Of a stretch of DNA of 15,010 nucleotides, positions 6,544 through 13,939 are shown piece after piece. The position numbers were made by a program, and so were the translations under genes. The stretch is from the NCBI GenBank assembly GCA_017472905.1, contig JAFUNW010000045.1:1-15010 (forward strand), given 5' to 3'. Source of the stretch: Bacteroidaceae bacterium (GTDB taxonomy: Bacteria; Bacteroidota; Bacteroidia; Bacteroidales; Bacteroidaceae). Below the pieces are notes generated by a model. That model worked only from the letters and a program-made list of their open reading frames with translations, was not told the origin of the DNA and did no database searches. How positions within the stretch are numbered: the stretch's first letter is position 1; each line of letters opens with the position of its first letter.

Positions 6544-9500
6544 TCAATCCATTAAAATCTTACCGGAGTAAGTCGAACCGTTTTTCTCTGAAACACGTAC
6601 TAAGTAGATACCTTTAGGTAATGCTTCCAAACCGACAGTCGCTGTTCCATTGGTCAAGGATATAATGCGCTTCAATACTTGTTGTCCGGTTGCTGCATAC
6701 AATTCAACTACAATAGATTCCGATGTCGCTCCGATTACAGTAAGTTGTTTTTGTGAAACAGTTACACGAAGTGAGCCTCCATTCAAAGGAACTTCCGTTT
6801 CTACATGGCTAGGCAATTCCGACTCAATCCAAAGTTCTGCATAACTGCTAATTTTGTTGGAAGAGGCTATTGTCGGAGTATTCATCAAATAGACATTCTC
6901 CCCACCATCCGGATAGAGACCGACCGTCATGTCATCGGAATGTGCATCATAGAATAAGGTGTCGCTCCATACTTTATCAGCAGAGGTAAGCATAACAGCA
7001 CCTCCATCTGCATCCAACTTAAATGGGGTATGCAATGCAGCCACATCATCTAACTTATCAGCCCACACAATCAAGAATCCATGTGCCGGTATAACAGTAT
7101 TAATAGTCTTACTAACCGGAATCTGATATTTCTCCGGTTCTGCAACATCATCGCTCAAATACATGCCGGCAATATCAATTGCGTCATTGGTCGTATTGTA
7201 CAATTCTATCCAATCGTTCTTCTTAAAATATGTAGGATTAACGTACATAGAATTATCTGCACTGATTTCGTTAATACGAACCGGAACCGCATGCACTTCA
7301 GCCAATTCTTCATCTGAAAGTTTTTCATAACATGCCATCAAAGAAAGTGAAGCATCTGAAGGCATTTCAAATTCTTCATCTTGGCTTAAATAAGTCGCAT
7401 AGTTTCCCGGAGATGTAGAGTATAAGAGCAATTCGGCATCAAAATAGATATCACTGGAAGAAGCACTATTGTTATGTACTTCAATGGCGATAACATTCTT
7501 TCCTTTTTGGAAAAGTGAAGCAGGCAGAGTGATTGTACCATTGTCCGGGTTGCCTGAGGCATAAGTTGATGAATAGGTATTAAAAGATATTGTTCCTGAT
7601 GGCATTAGATAACGAGCGGCTTCTTGACCGTTCACGTAAACAACAAAACCATCATCTACAACAAAACTCAATACATACTCATCTCCTTCAATCGGTGCTT
7701 GGGAAAGGTTGAAGGATTTACGGAAATAATAGGTCGGATATTTGGAAGATTCATTTGAACCATAGTTTAATATGGTCTCATATCCTCGTTCATTGTTGCT
7801 GCTTCCGGTGTAATAACCTAAAGGGGCTTTACCACTTCCCCAACCGGAGATGGATGCATCTGTCGAAATCCAATCTGTAGCATCGCATGAGCCTTGATCA
7901 TAATAGTTCCAATGGCTACCTTTTGAAATGATTTCTTGAGCTGAACCTTTTCCGTTTGTCCATCCAATGAAACGATAACCGGCCGGAGCTTCAGCTTTGA
8001 AAACAATCGGAGCAAAAAGTGAACCTTCAAACTTTCCGGTTGGAACTTCCAAACCATTTATTGACAAGCGGGCTTCAGGAATATTGGCTGATAGAGAGAC
8101 TTTCTGTTCTGCTACAGCTGAAAGGTTCATGCGGTTGTATGTTTTCAAAGCATTAATCATGGTTTGTTGACGACCGGACAAACTATTTTTCAAAGAATTG
8201 GCTGTCCACCAAGGAGAACATCCTTCGTATTGCAACGTGCTTTCTGTGCGTGTTGCCATCGAATCAATAATAGCTATCGAGCGCTCAGGAGTGAATACAC
8301 TACCGGCAACCAAGCAATAAGTGTCAATAAACTGTTTACGGAATGTTTTATTTTCCAACATATTCAAGAAGATTGTTACCCACTTGATTTCTTCTGTCAG
8401 ACGTGAATTGGTTTCATATACCAAATCAAATGTGTAAATTTGCTTACTCTCAAATATGTTGAACGGGTCTGTGGTAGAGAAGGCTCCATCCAAATCAAAC
8501 AAGACAAAACGGAATTTTCCTCCTTCGTGAATTGGTTTGAATCCCTTGACATTGTTTTGGGGCCAGTCGGTTCCGCCTAAGTACATTTCTACAGCCATAT
8601 AGTTGATATATTCATCAATATCTACCATACTACAGATTTCTTCGTAAACATCCGGTGATTCGGCATTTTCAGATAGTCCGTACCAATGGAGGAAACTCTC
8701 TTCCGTACCGCATTTTTGTGTATATCCCGAATCCGGATTAATTTCAAATTGGTCTATCTCGTCATCGTCTAATCCGAAGTTTGCTTCGGCATAATGTTTG
8801 TTGTTCGGTTCACGAATATTAAGCATACCTTTATATTCTCCATTGATAAAATGTACAACCGGTTGACATGCCTGACCTTCTACATCCAATCCTGAGGTAT
8901 GTACAATAGCCTGCAAAGCCGCATCTTTGATACGTGAACTTGTATCATTTCCACCGTTACGAATCTGGAAAGTCTTATGTTTCAGATAAGATTTTTCGGG
9001 GAATATCTGGTAAGGCAAATAATTTTCTCCTTCATAAATCTTATTGGCCTTAATCTTAAATGAATGGGGAGTCCAAGCCCGACTCCATCCACCACACATT
9101 TCCATGTTGGCTTCTTGATTGATTACCATTTCTCCTTCGGTAGTAATCAATTCAAAGTTTACCGGACGATCCCATTCCATGTTCCAATTGCAAGGCGTAT
9201 TTTGACCATTTCCCGTCCGTCCATTTACACCTTTTACATATATACCTAAACTATCATCATATAAATTCACAGGGTCGGTTACAACCGAAACCACCGGAAG
9301 TACATATTCTCTATCTTGATAGATATAAGAACGAGTTACTACACGACTAGGGAGGTAGCCTTCTTGAAACAATCGGAAGCGATAAATAGTAGTGGTATTG
9401 ACATTGAATCGTCCGGTTGAACTAATGTTTCCATTTTCTTCTGTCGGTGTAGTTCCATCGGTTGTATAGCGTAATGTAGTACCGGCCGGAATAGTTACTT

Positions 9501-10881
9501 GTACAGTAAAAGGTGAAACAAATAAACAAGCATCTTTATCTATTATAGGTGCGTCTAACCGTGTATCGCAGAAGCGAACGCCGTTGTTGCTTTTTCCGGG
9601 TGTCGGTTCTGCTGTAATACCCCAAGAAGATGCTCCATCGGTCTTACGAGCATATGAAGTACGAGTGATGGCTGCAGGGTAAGATTGGCTGCATACGATT
9701 TCACCTTTCGGATTACTGATGAAAATCTCGCCTCCTTCGTAATCCAATTTAAAGGTAATCTGCATTTGTGCGATGTCAGTATAATGATCAAACCAAATTA
9801 ACTTATATGAATGGGCATTTACGACTCCGCCAAATCCACCCAATGGATGTTTCTTTAAGTTCGTACGGTCATCACTTACATAAAAATCAGTCAGACTGAC
9901 TGTTTGGTCTGTTGGATTATACAATTCTATCCAGCCTCCATAGTTGTATGAAGGGTCTACAAACATATCAATATTTGCAGCTTGAATCTCATTGATAATC
10001 AAAGAGGCAGAGGTCGCTTCATTATTTATTACATTCACATTGCAAGTTGTTGACACTCTGCTTCCATCTGTTGAAGAAACAGTAATTTGGGCCTGTCCTT
10101 CTTTCAATGCATGTATATTCCCGTTTTCATCTACTGTTAAAATCGTCTCATCGGAAGAAGACCATGTTAATTTAGGAAAAGTCGCATCTTCGGGTAAATA
10201 GTGCGCAACGAGTGTATATTTTTCTCCTTTTACTAAGGATAATGATTTCTCGGATAGTGTAATACTACTGATATTTACACGATCCCCTTTGAATTCCAAT
10301 TTAAAATTATCGAATAAACACCAATTGCTGGAAATAGCTTCTTCGCAGCGAAGTCCAATTGTTAATGTCCGATTTGTTACTTCAACTTCCAATTCGTTGT
10401 GATACATACCTAAACCGAAACAATAGCTTCCACTAACCATTTGATTGGGATAATAAACACCTCTAGAAGCTCCCCAACAAGAGGATGCATAGTTTTCTGA
10501 TAGGGATTCGGAATAGATGCTAGCCAATGGCTTTTCTTTCTCATTTGCATACAAATATCCAGTAATTGTTTCACTGCCTGAAATATATGAAGAGTAGCTT
10601 TCATTGTTGTCACCAACACGATAATAAGCTTGTACACTCAATCGGTAGGTCCCATTCGGAGGAGTTAATGTTTGGCTTATATCAAATGTTCCATTCCAAA
10701 ACTCCATAGTTCCATAATCTACTTTTTGACTTTGAGCATTGCTTTGCCATTGCCATCCCGAAGTGGAATTGTCAAAATTAGGATTCGACAAATAATAGGA
10801 GGTTACATCCAACCATTCTTGTCCACGTCCCATAAGGGGGAACAACAACATCATTAGAATGAATAAATTACGTTGAGTCAT
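6544..10881 (-). CDS. Secreted multidomain CotH-kinase-fold protein with two lamin-tail domains and a T9SS-like C-terminus
   Basis: This 1445-residue exported protein has, in order: a signal peptide (1-20, with Gln21 at the likely new N-terminus), a jelly-roll, CBM-like domain (about 28-198), a bacterial Ig-like Big2 domain (about 203-285), a lamin-tail domain (about 293-432), a chitobiase-C/FN3-like segment (about 443-521), a CotH domain (about 526-920), a Gly- and Asn-rich beta domain (about 985-1155), a second lamin-tail domain (about 1198-1340) and a short C-terminal domain (about 1370-1445) like the type A sorting domain. CotH landmarks seen are LNIREPNNKHY (687-697), GGTDWPQNNVKGF (769-781) and RFVLFDLDGAF (791-801). 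CotH proteins are atypical kinases in spore formers; activity here is not shown. I infer a cell-surface or secreted protein binding carbohydrate or protein. Confidence 0.85.
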   Translation of the reverse strand: MTQRNLFILMMLLFPLMGRGQEWLDVTSYYLSNPNFDNSTSGWQWQSNAQSQKVDYGTMEFWNGTFDISQTLTPPNGTYRLSVQAYYRVGDNNESYSSYISGSETITGYLYANEKEKPLASIYSESLSENYASSCWGASRGVYYPNQMVSGSYCFGLGMYHNELEVEVTNRTLTIGLRCEEAISSNWCLFDNFKLEFKGDRVNISSITLSEKSLSLVKGEKYTLVAHYLPEDATFPKLTWSSSDETILTVDENGNIHALKEGQAQITVSSTDGSRVSTTCNVNVINNEATSASLIINEIQAANIDMFVDPSYNYGGWIELYNPTDQTVSLTDFYVSDDRTNLKKHPLGGFGGVVNAHSYKLIWFDHYTDIAQMQITFKLDYEGGEIFISNPKGEIVCSQSYPAAITRTSYARKTDGASSWGITAEPTPGKSNNGVRFCDTRLDAPIIDKDACLFVSPFTVQVTIPAGTTLRYTTDGTTPTEENGNISSTGRFNVNTTTIYRFRLFQEGYLPSRVVTRSYIYQDREYVLPVVSVVTDPVNLYDDSLGIYVKGVNGRTGNGQNTPCNWNMEWDRPVNFELITTEGEMVINQEANMEMCGGWSRAWTPHSFKIKANKIYEGENYLPYQIFPEKSYLKHKTFQIRNGGNDTSSRIKDAALQAIVHTSGLDVEGQACQPVVHFINGEYKGMLNIREPNNKHYAEANFGLDDDEIDQFEINPDSGYTQKCGTEESFLHWYGLSENAESPDVYEEICSMVDIDEYINYMAVEMYLGGTDWPQNNVKGFKPIHEGGKFRFVLFDLDGAFSTTDPFNIFESKQIYTFDLVYETNSRLTEEIKWVTIFLNMLENKTFRKQFIDTYCLVAGSVFTPERSIAIIDSMATRTESTLQYEGCSPWWTANSLKNSLSGRQQTMINALKTYNRMNLSAVAEQKVSLSANIPEARLSINGLEVPTGKFEGSLFAPIVFKAEAPAGYRFIGWTNGKGSAQEIISKGSHWNYYDQGSCDATDWISTDASISGWGSGKAPLGYYTGSSNNERGYETILNYGSNESSKYPTYYFRKSFNLSQAPIEGDEYVLSFVVDDGFVVYVNGQEAARYLMPSGTISFNTYSSTYASGNPDNGTITLPASLFQKGKNVIAIEVHNNSASSSDIYFDAELLLYSTSPGNYATYLSQDEEFEMPSDASLSLMACYEKLSDEELAEVHAVPVRINEISADNSMYVNPTYFKKNDWIELYNTTNDAIDIAGMYLSDDVAEPEKYQIPVSKTINTVIPAHGFLIVWADKLDDVAALHTPFKLDADGGAVMLTSADKVWSDTLFYDAHSDDMTVGLYPDGGENVYLMNTPTIASSNKISSYAELWIESELPSHVETEVPLNGGSLRVTVSQKQLTVIGATSESIVVELYAATGQQVLKRIISLTNGTATVGLEALPKGIYLVRVSEKNGSTYSGKILMD

Positions 10882-11062
10882 AAAAATATCAATTAGAGAT
10901 GTGATTTGACAGATTTTTTTATAAAACTTGCAAATAAAAACAATTTCAAAGAAAAGGAAAGTAGAAACCTTGTTAATTAATATTAAACCTCTCTGATTCC
11001 TTAATATTATTTCATTGCCTTAGGCTTTTAGAGTCATTCCTGTAAGTAGAATAGATTCAGAC
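10882..11062. other. AT-rich spacer upstream of the CotH-protein gene
   Basis: This gap lies between the yKvA-type gene and the CotH-protein gene, both on the minus strand. No coding region is seen. I found no full TTTG/TAnnTTTG pair on the minus strand, only a one-mismatch TTTATTTG (10934 region), so the CotH-protein promoter is not identified. Confidence 0.5.
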
Positions 11063-11067
11063 TTACA
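11041..11067. repeat. Inverted repeat at the 3' end of the ykvA-type gene
   Basis: TGTAAGT (11041-11047) and ACTTACA (11061-11067) are perfect 7-base inverted repeats with a 13-base spacer that can itself pair in its centre (GAA/TTC). It overlaps the stop codon of the DUF1232 gene. On the minus strand no T-run follows, so it is not a classic terminator for that gene. Confidence 0.4.
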
Positions 11068-11473
11068 AATTATTTTTCTGTACAATCCACTCTTTATAAC
11101 GCACGAACTCATCATGTAGCTTATTTATGATCCACCCTATAACAGCTACATCATCGATTAAACCTCCGATAATAAAATCCGGAATAAAATCCAAAGGAGT
11201 CACGATATAAATAAGTGCTGCAACAACCAAAAGAAGATTGGTTCTGTTATATTCTTTATATGCACCGCTGACTATATCTTTTACATAATTTGCTAGCATG
11301 CTTAATTCTTCTTTTATGGAATGAAAACCCTTTTTGGTCATGCATACACGAAGTTTTTGAAGTAAAATTCGAACTTTCGAGGGGTCTTTCAGTAATAAAG
11401 CGGCTCTTTTAAGCCACGAAGATTTTAGAAATTTGCGTATTATATCCATAGAGCCCAAAGTATTAAAAGACAT
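11063..11473 (-). CDS. YkvA-family (DUF1232) small membrane protein
   Basis: This 136-residue protein carries the DUF1232 core in its C-terminal half: a membrane-like hydrophobic segment (about 83-94) running into VTPLDFIPDFIIGGLIDDVAV (about 96-116), whose P-x-D-x-I-P-D and D-D pattern is the family hallmark. The N-terminal half is basic and helical. The family is widespread and has no established biochemical function. The ATG at 11473 is used; an in-frame Met at residue 9 is an alternative. The gene lies just downstream of the groEL terminator and so is probably transcribed separately; no convincing promoter was found in the 65 bases between. Confidence 0.85.
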   Translation of the reverse strand: MSFNTLGSMDIIRKFLKSSWLKRAALLLKDPSKVRILLQKLRVCMTKKGFHSIKEELSMLANYVKDIVSGAYKEYNRTNLLLVVAALIYIVTPLDFIPDFIIGGLIDDVAVIGWIINKLHDEFVRYKEWIVQKNNL

Positions 11474-11535
11474 TTTTTTCTCGCAATATATTCCAATCGG
11501 TCATCGGATTTTAGATAGAGAATTATAGAAATAAT

Positions 11536-11574
11536 AAAAAAGCCCCGTCCTAAGAACATATTAGGAGGGGCTTT
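11536..11574 (-). terminator. Intrinsic terminator of groESL
   Basis: AAAGCCCCGTCCTAA (11539-11553) pairs with TTAGGAGGGGCTTT (11561-11574) around a 7-base loop with one bulged G. On the minus strand the stem is followed by a run of T residues. It lies 28 bases past the groEL stop. Confidence 0.9.
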
Positions 11575-11601
11575 AATATATATCAGATATCTAGTATGAT
11601 A

Positions 11602-13239
11602 TTACATCATACCCATGCCGCCTCCCATGCCGGGAGCACCCATTGGCATTTCTGCTTTATCTTCTTTCTTATCTACGATAACACATTCAGTTGTAAGGAA
11701 CATGCCGGCAATAGAAGCAGCATTCTCCAATGCAACACGAGTTACTTTAGCCGGATCTACTACACCTGCTGCATGCATGTTTTCATATACATCAGTGCGA
11801 GCATTGTAACCGAAGTCACCTTTGCCTTCACGTACCTTCTGAACTACGACTGCACCTTCTTTACCGGCATTGTTTACAATTTGACGAAGAGGTTCTTCTA
11901 TAGCGCGGCGAATAATAGCAATACCGGTCTCTTCATCAGCATTATCACCTTTCAAACAGTCTAATGCATCAATGGCACGAATGTATGTTACACCACCACC
12001 GGGGACAATTCCCTCTTCAATCGCAGCACGAGTTGCACACAAAGCATCATCTACACGATCCTTTTTCTCTTTCATTTCCACTTCGCTAGCAGCACCTACG
12101 TACAATACAGCTACTCCACCGGATAATTTAGCCAAACGCTCTTGCAGTTTCTCTTTATCATAGTCAGAAGTGGTATTTTTCATTTCAGCCTTAATCTGAT
12201 TGATGCGTTCCTGGATATTTTCTTTTGAACCTGCACCATTTACGATTGTTGTATTGTCTTTTGATACGGTGATTTTATCACAAGTACCCAACATCTCAAT
12301 TGTAGCCTGTTCTAATTTCAATCCTTTCTCTTCGCTAATAACCAAACCTCCTGTCAAAATAGCGATATCTTCGAGCATAGCTTTGCGGCGATCGCCAAAT
12401 CCCGGAGCCTTAACAGCACAGATTTTCAATTGTGAACGCAAGCGATTAACAACCAATGTAGTCAAAGCTTCGCTATCAACATCTTCTGCAATAACTAATA
12501 ACGGACGACCACTTTGTACAGCCGGTTCCAAAATAGGCAAAAACTCTTTCAAATTAGAAATTTTCTTGTCGTAGATAAGCACGTATGGATGTTCCATTAC
12601 ACACTCCATCTTTTCTGTATCTGTCACAAAGTAGGCAGATAAGTAACCACGATCGAATTGCATTCCCTCTACAACTCCAATGGTTGTATCTGTTCCTTTA
12701 GCTTCTTCAATTGTAATCACACCATCTTTAGATACTTTACGCATTGCATCTGCAATCAATTTTCCAATAACCGGATCATTGTTGGCACTTACGGTAGCAA
12801 CTTGTTCTATTTTGTCATAGTTATCACCGACCATTTCAGCTTGTTCGCGAATAGATTCTACAACTTTGGCTACAGCTTTGTCAATACCACGCTTCAAATC
12901 CATAGGGTTAGCACCGGCTGTTACATTCTTTAATCCGACATTTACAATTGATTGGGCTAATACTGTAGCAGTAGTAGTACCATCACCGGCATCATCACCG
13001 GTTTTAGAAGCGACACTCTTTACTAATTGTGCTCCTGTATTTTGAAAAGGGTCAGCTAATTCTATTTCTTTCGCAACTGTAACACCATCTTTTGTAATGT
13101 GCGGAGCACCAAATTTCTTTTCAATAATTACATTGCGACCTTTGGGGCCTAACGTTACTTTTACGGCATTTGCCAATTCATCTACACCTTTCTTTAATTG
13201 GTCGCGCGCATCAATATTAAATAATATATCTTTTGCCAT
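11602..13239 (-). CDS. groEL: Chaperonin GroEL (Hsp60)
   Basis: This is a full-length 545-residue GroEL, the usual family size. It forms a double heptameric ring that encloses and folds cytosolic proteins in cycles of ATP hydrolysis with GroES. The sequence shows the nucleotide site motifs LGPKGRNV (about 30-37) and GDGTTTATV (about 86-94), the conserved KAPGFGDRRK segment (about 277-286), GGGVTYIRA near 413, and a Gly-Met-rich C-terminal tail (GMGGGMGMM). No truncation or odd residue was noticed. It follows groES after 37 bases in the same operon, and has no Shine-Dalgarno sequence, as is normal for this group. Confidence 0.99.
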   Translation of the reverse strand: MAKDILFNIDARDQLKKGVDELANAVKVTLGPKGRNVIIEKKFGAPHITKDGVTVAKEIELADPFQNTGAQLVKSVASKTGDDAGDGTTTATVLAQSIVNVGLKNVTAGANPMDLKRGIDKAVAKVVESIREQAEMVGDNYDKIEQVATVSANNDPVIGKLIADAMRKVSKDGVITIEEAKGTDTTIGVVEGMQFDRGYLSAYFVTDTEKMECVMEHPYVLIYDKKISNLKEFLPILEPAVQSGRPLLVIAEDVDSEALTTLVVNRLRSQLKICAVKAPGFGDRRKAMLEDIAILTGGLVISEEKGLKLEQATIEMLGTCDKITVSKDNTTIVNGAGSKENIQERINQIKAEMKNTTSDYDKEKLQERLAKLSGGVAVLYVGAASEVEMKEKKDRVDDALCATRAAIEEGIVPGGGVTYIRAIDALDCLKGDNADEETGIAIIRRAIEEPLRQIVNNAGKEGAVVVQKVREGKGDFGYNARTDVYENMHAAGVVDPAKVTRVALENAASIAGMFLTTECVIVDKKEDKAEMPMGAPGMGGGMGMM

Positions 13240-13276
13240 AATTTTTCGATTTAAATTATTACATAAATTAGATTAC

Positions 13277-13549
13277 TTATCCTAAAACTGCTAATACATC
13301 ACTCTGACGCATAATTAGGTATTTCTTTCCTTCAAACTCTAGTTCTGTTCCGGCGTATTTCCCGTACAATACGGTATCGCCTGTTTTAAGAATCATTTCT
13401 TCATCTTTTGTTCCTTGACCAACAGCTATTACTTCGCCTTGTAACGGTTTCTCCTTTGCTGTATCAGGGATAATGATTCCACCAATTGTCTTTTCTTCTG
13501 CTGGTGCCGGTAAAACAAGCACTCTGTCTGCTAATGGTTTAATATTCAT
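13277..13549 (-). CDS. groES: Co-chaperonin GroES (Hsp10)
   Basis: This is a 90-residue GroES, a typical size. It is the heptameric lid that caps GroEL. The N-terminal MNIKPLADRVLV and the mobile loop region with IGGIIIPDTAKEKP (about 22-35), followed by GEVIAVGQG, are characteristic; the loop IIIPD supplies the hydrophobic contact to GroEL. The C-terminal part has the GDTVLYGKYAG and YLIMRQSDVLA signatures. It is the first gene of the operon. Confidence 0.98.
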   Translation of the reverse strand: MNIKPLADRVLVLPAPAEEKTIGGIIIPDTAKEKPLQGEVIAVGQGTKDEEMILKTGDTVLYGKYAGTELEFEGKKYLIMRQSDVLAVLG

Positions 13550-13609
13550 AGATTCTGCTTTATATAAATTAATTATTATGTAATGTACACATTGGATACG
13601 ATTTTATTT

Positions 13610-13632
13610 CGTTGTCTGTATATGTGGCAACG
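13610..13632 (-). promoter_or_regulatory. CIRCE-like dyad in the groES leader region
   Basis: CGTTGTC (13610-13616) and GGCAACG (13626-13632) are 7-base inverted repeats with one mismatch around a 9-base spacer. The 9-base spacing is that of the HrcA operator CIRCE, but the arm sequence differs from the CIRCE consensus TTAGCACTC/GAGTGCTAA. It may be an operator for heat-shock control; this is inference. Confidence 0.3.
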
Positions 13633-13656
13633 CTAAACTTCTAACGAAAAACATGC

Positions 13657-13688
13657 CAAAAGGTTCAATGGCATATCTTTCTGACAAA
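13657..13688 (-). promoter_or_regulatory. Weak candidate promoter of groESL
   Basis: On the minus strand TTTG (13688-13685) is followed after 20 bp by ACCTTTTG (13664-13657). The TTTG half of the -7 element and the spacing fit the Bacteroides consensus, but the leading TA is absent. The dyad at 13610-13632 would lie about 20-40 bases downstream of the start point. Confidence 0.3.
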
Positions 13689-13732
13689 AAAACATATTAT
13701 GATGAAATGGGAAAGTTCTATTTCTGACAAAA
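13678..13732. repeat. Direct repeat TTTCTGACAAAA, two copies
   Basis: TTTCTGACAAAA occurs at 13678-13689 and 13721-13732, 43 bp apart (about four helical turns). The first copy overlaps the -33 element of the candidate groESL promoter. ATGGCAT lies close to both copies, on opposite sides. A protein-binding role is possible. Confidence 0.4.
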
Positions 13733-13780
13733 TGGCATTCAGTACATCAATGAGAAAAAAGAATTAATAATGTAAAATTC

Positions 13781-13878
13781 ATCCGTATCCTCCAATTATA
13801 TACTCCTCATAAATGGCTAAACTTGCAGGAAAAATTAACAAAAACTCTTAAAAAGGATACGGATTGACTGTTTTTTTT
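13781..13878 (+). repeat. 11-base perfect inverted repeat with following T8
   Basis: ATCCGTATCCT (13781-13791) is the exact reverse complement of AGGATACGGAT (13854-13864); 62 bases separate the arms. Six bases later comes a run of eight T (13871-13878). This could be the closing helix of a structured leader or small RNA, or two copies of an operator in opposite orientation. It lies upstream of the glsA -7 element. Confidence 0.45.
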
Positions 13879-13910
13879 GCAAATAATAGCAAAGAATAAA
13901 AAAGATAGTG

Positions 13911-13918
13911 TATTTTTG
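13911..13918 (+). promoter_or_regulatory. -7 element of the glsAB promoter
   Basis: TATTTTTG is a full match to the Bacteroides -7 consensus TAnnTTTG. Transcription would begin near 13924, leaving a leader of about 16 nt before the ATG at 13940. No good -33 TTTG lies at the expected distance, so it may need an activator. Confidence 0.45.
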
Positions 13919-13939
13919 CATACTTTATTGGATAAAACA

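Larger units (their letters stand above)
13550..13939. other. Divergent intergenic region between groES and glsA, without a gene
   Basis: About 390 bases hold no supported coding region once glsA is started at 13940. The region is rich in repeats: a CGTTGTC/GGCAACG dyad (13610-13632), an ATGCCA/TGGCAT dyad (13653-13674), two direct copies of TTTCTGACAAAA (13678-13689 and 13721-13732), and an 11-base inverted repeat (13781-13791 with 13854-13864) followed by eight T. These are listed separately where useful. It should hold the divergent promoters of groESL and glsAB. Confidence 0.7.

Noticed and set aside
11596..12933. Plus-strand frames opposite groEL (several of 60-124 residues)
   Set aside because: Shadows of a highly constrained gene; no domain features and Ser/Phe/Asn-rich composition typical of antisense frames.
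13550..13676. Classical CIRCE element upstream of groES
   Set aside because: The dyad has the CIRCE spacing, but no TTAGCACTC or GAGTGCTAA arm is present.
13669..13685. Sigma-54 promoter (TGGCAT...) between groES and glsA
   Set aside because: TGGCAT has no GC-containing -12 element at the required distance; the GG-N10-GC core is missing. The copy near 13733 fails the same way.
13877..13939. TTG start of glsA with 21 extra residues
   Set aside because: It lies upstream of the -7 element TATTTTTG (13911-13918), so it would not be in the message; ATG 13940 fits the short leader.
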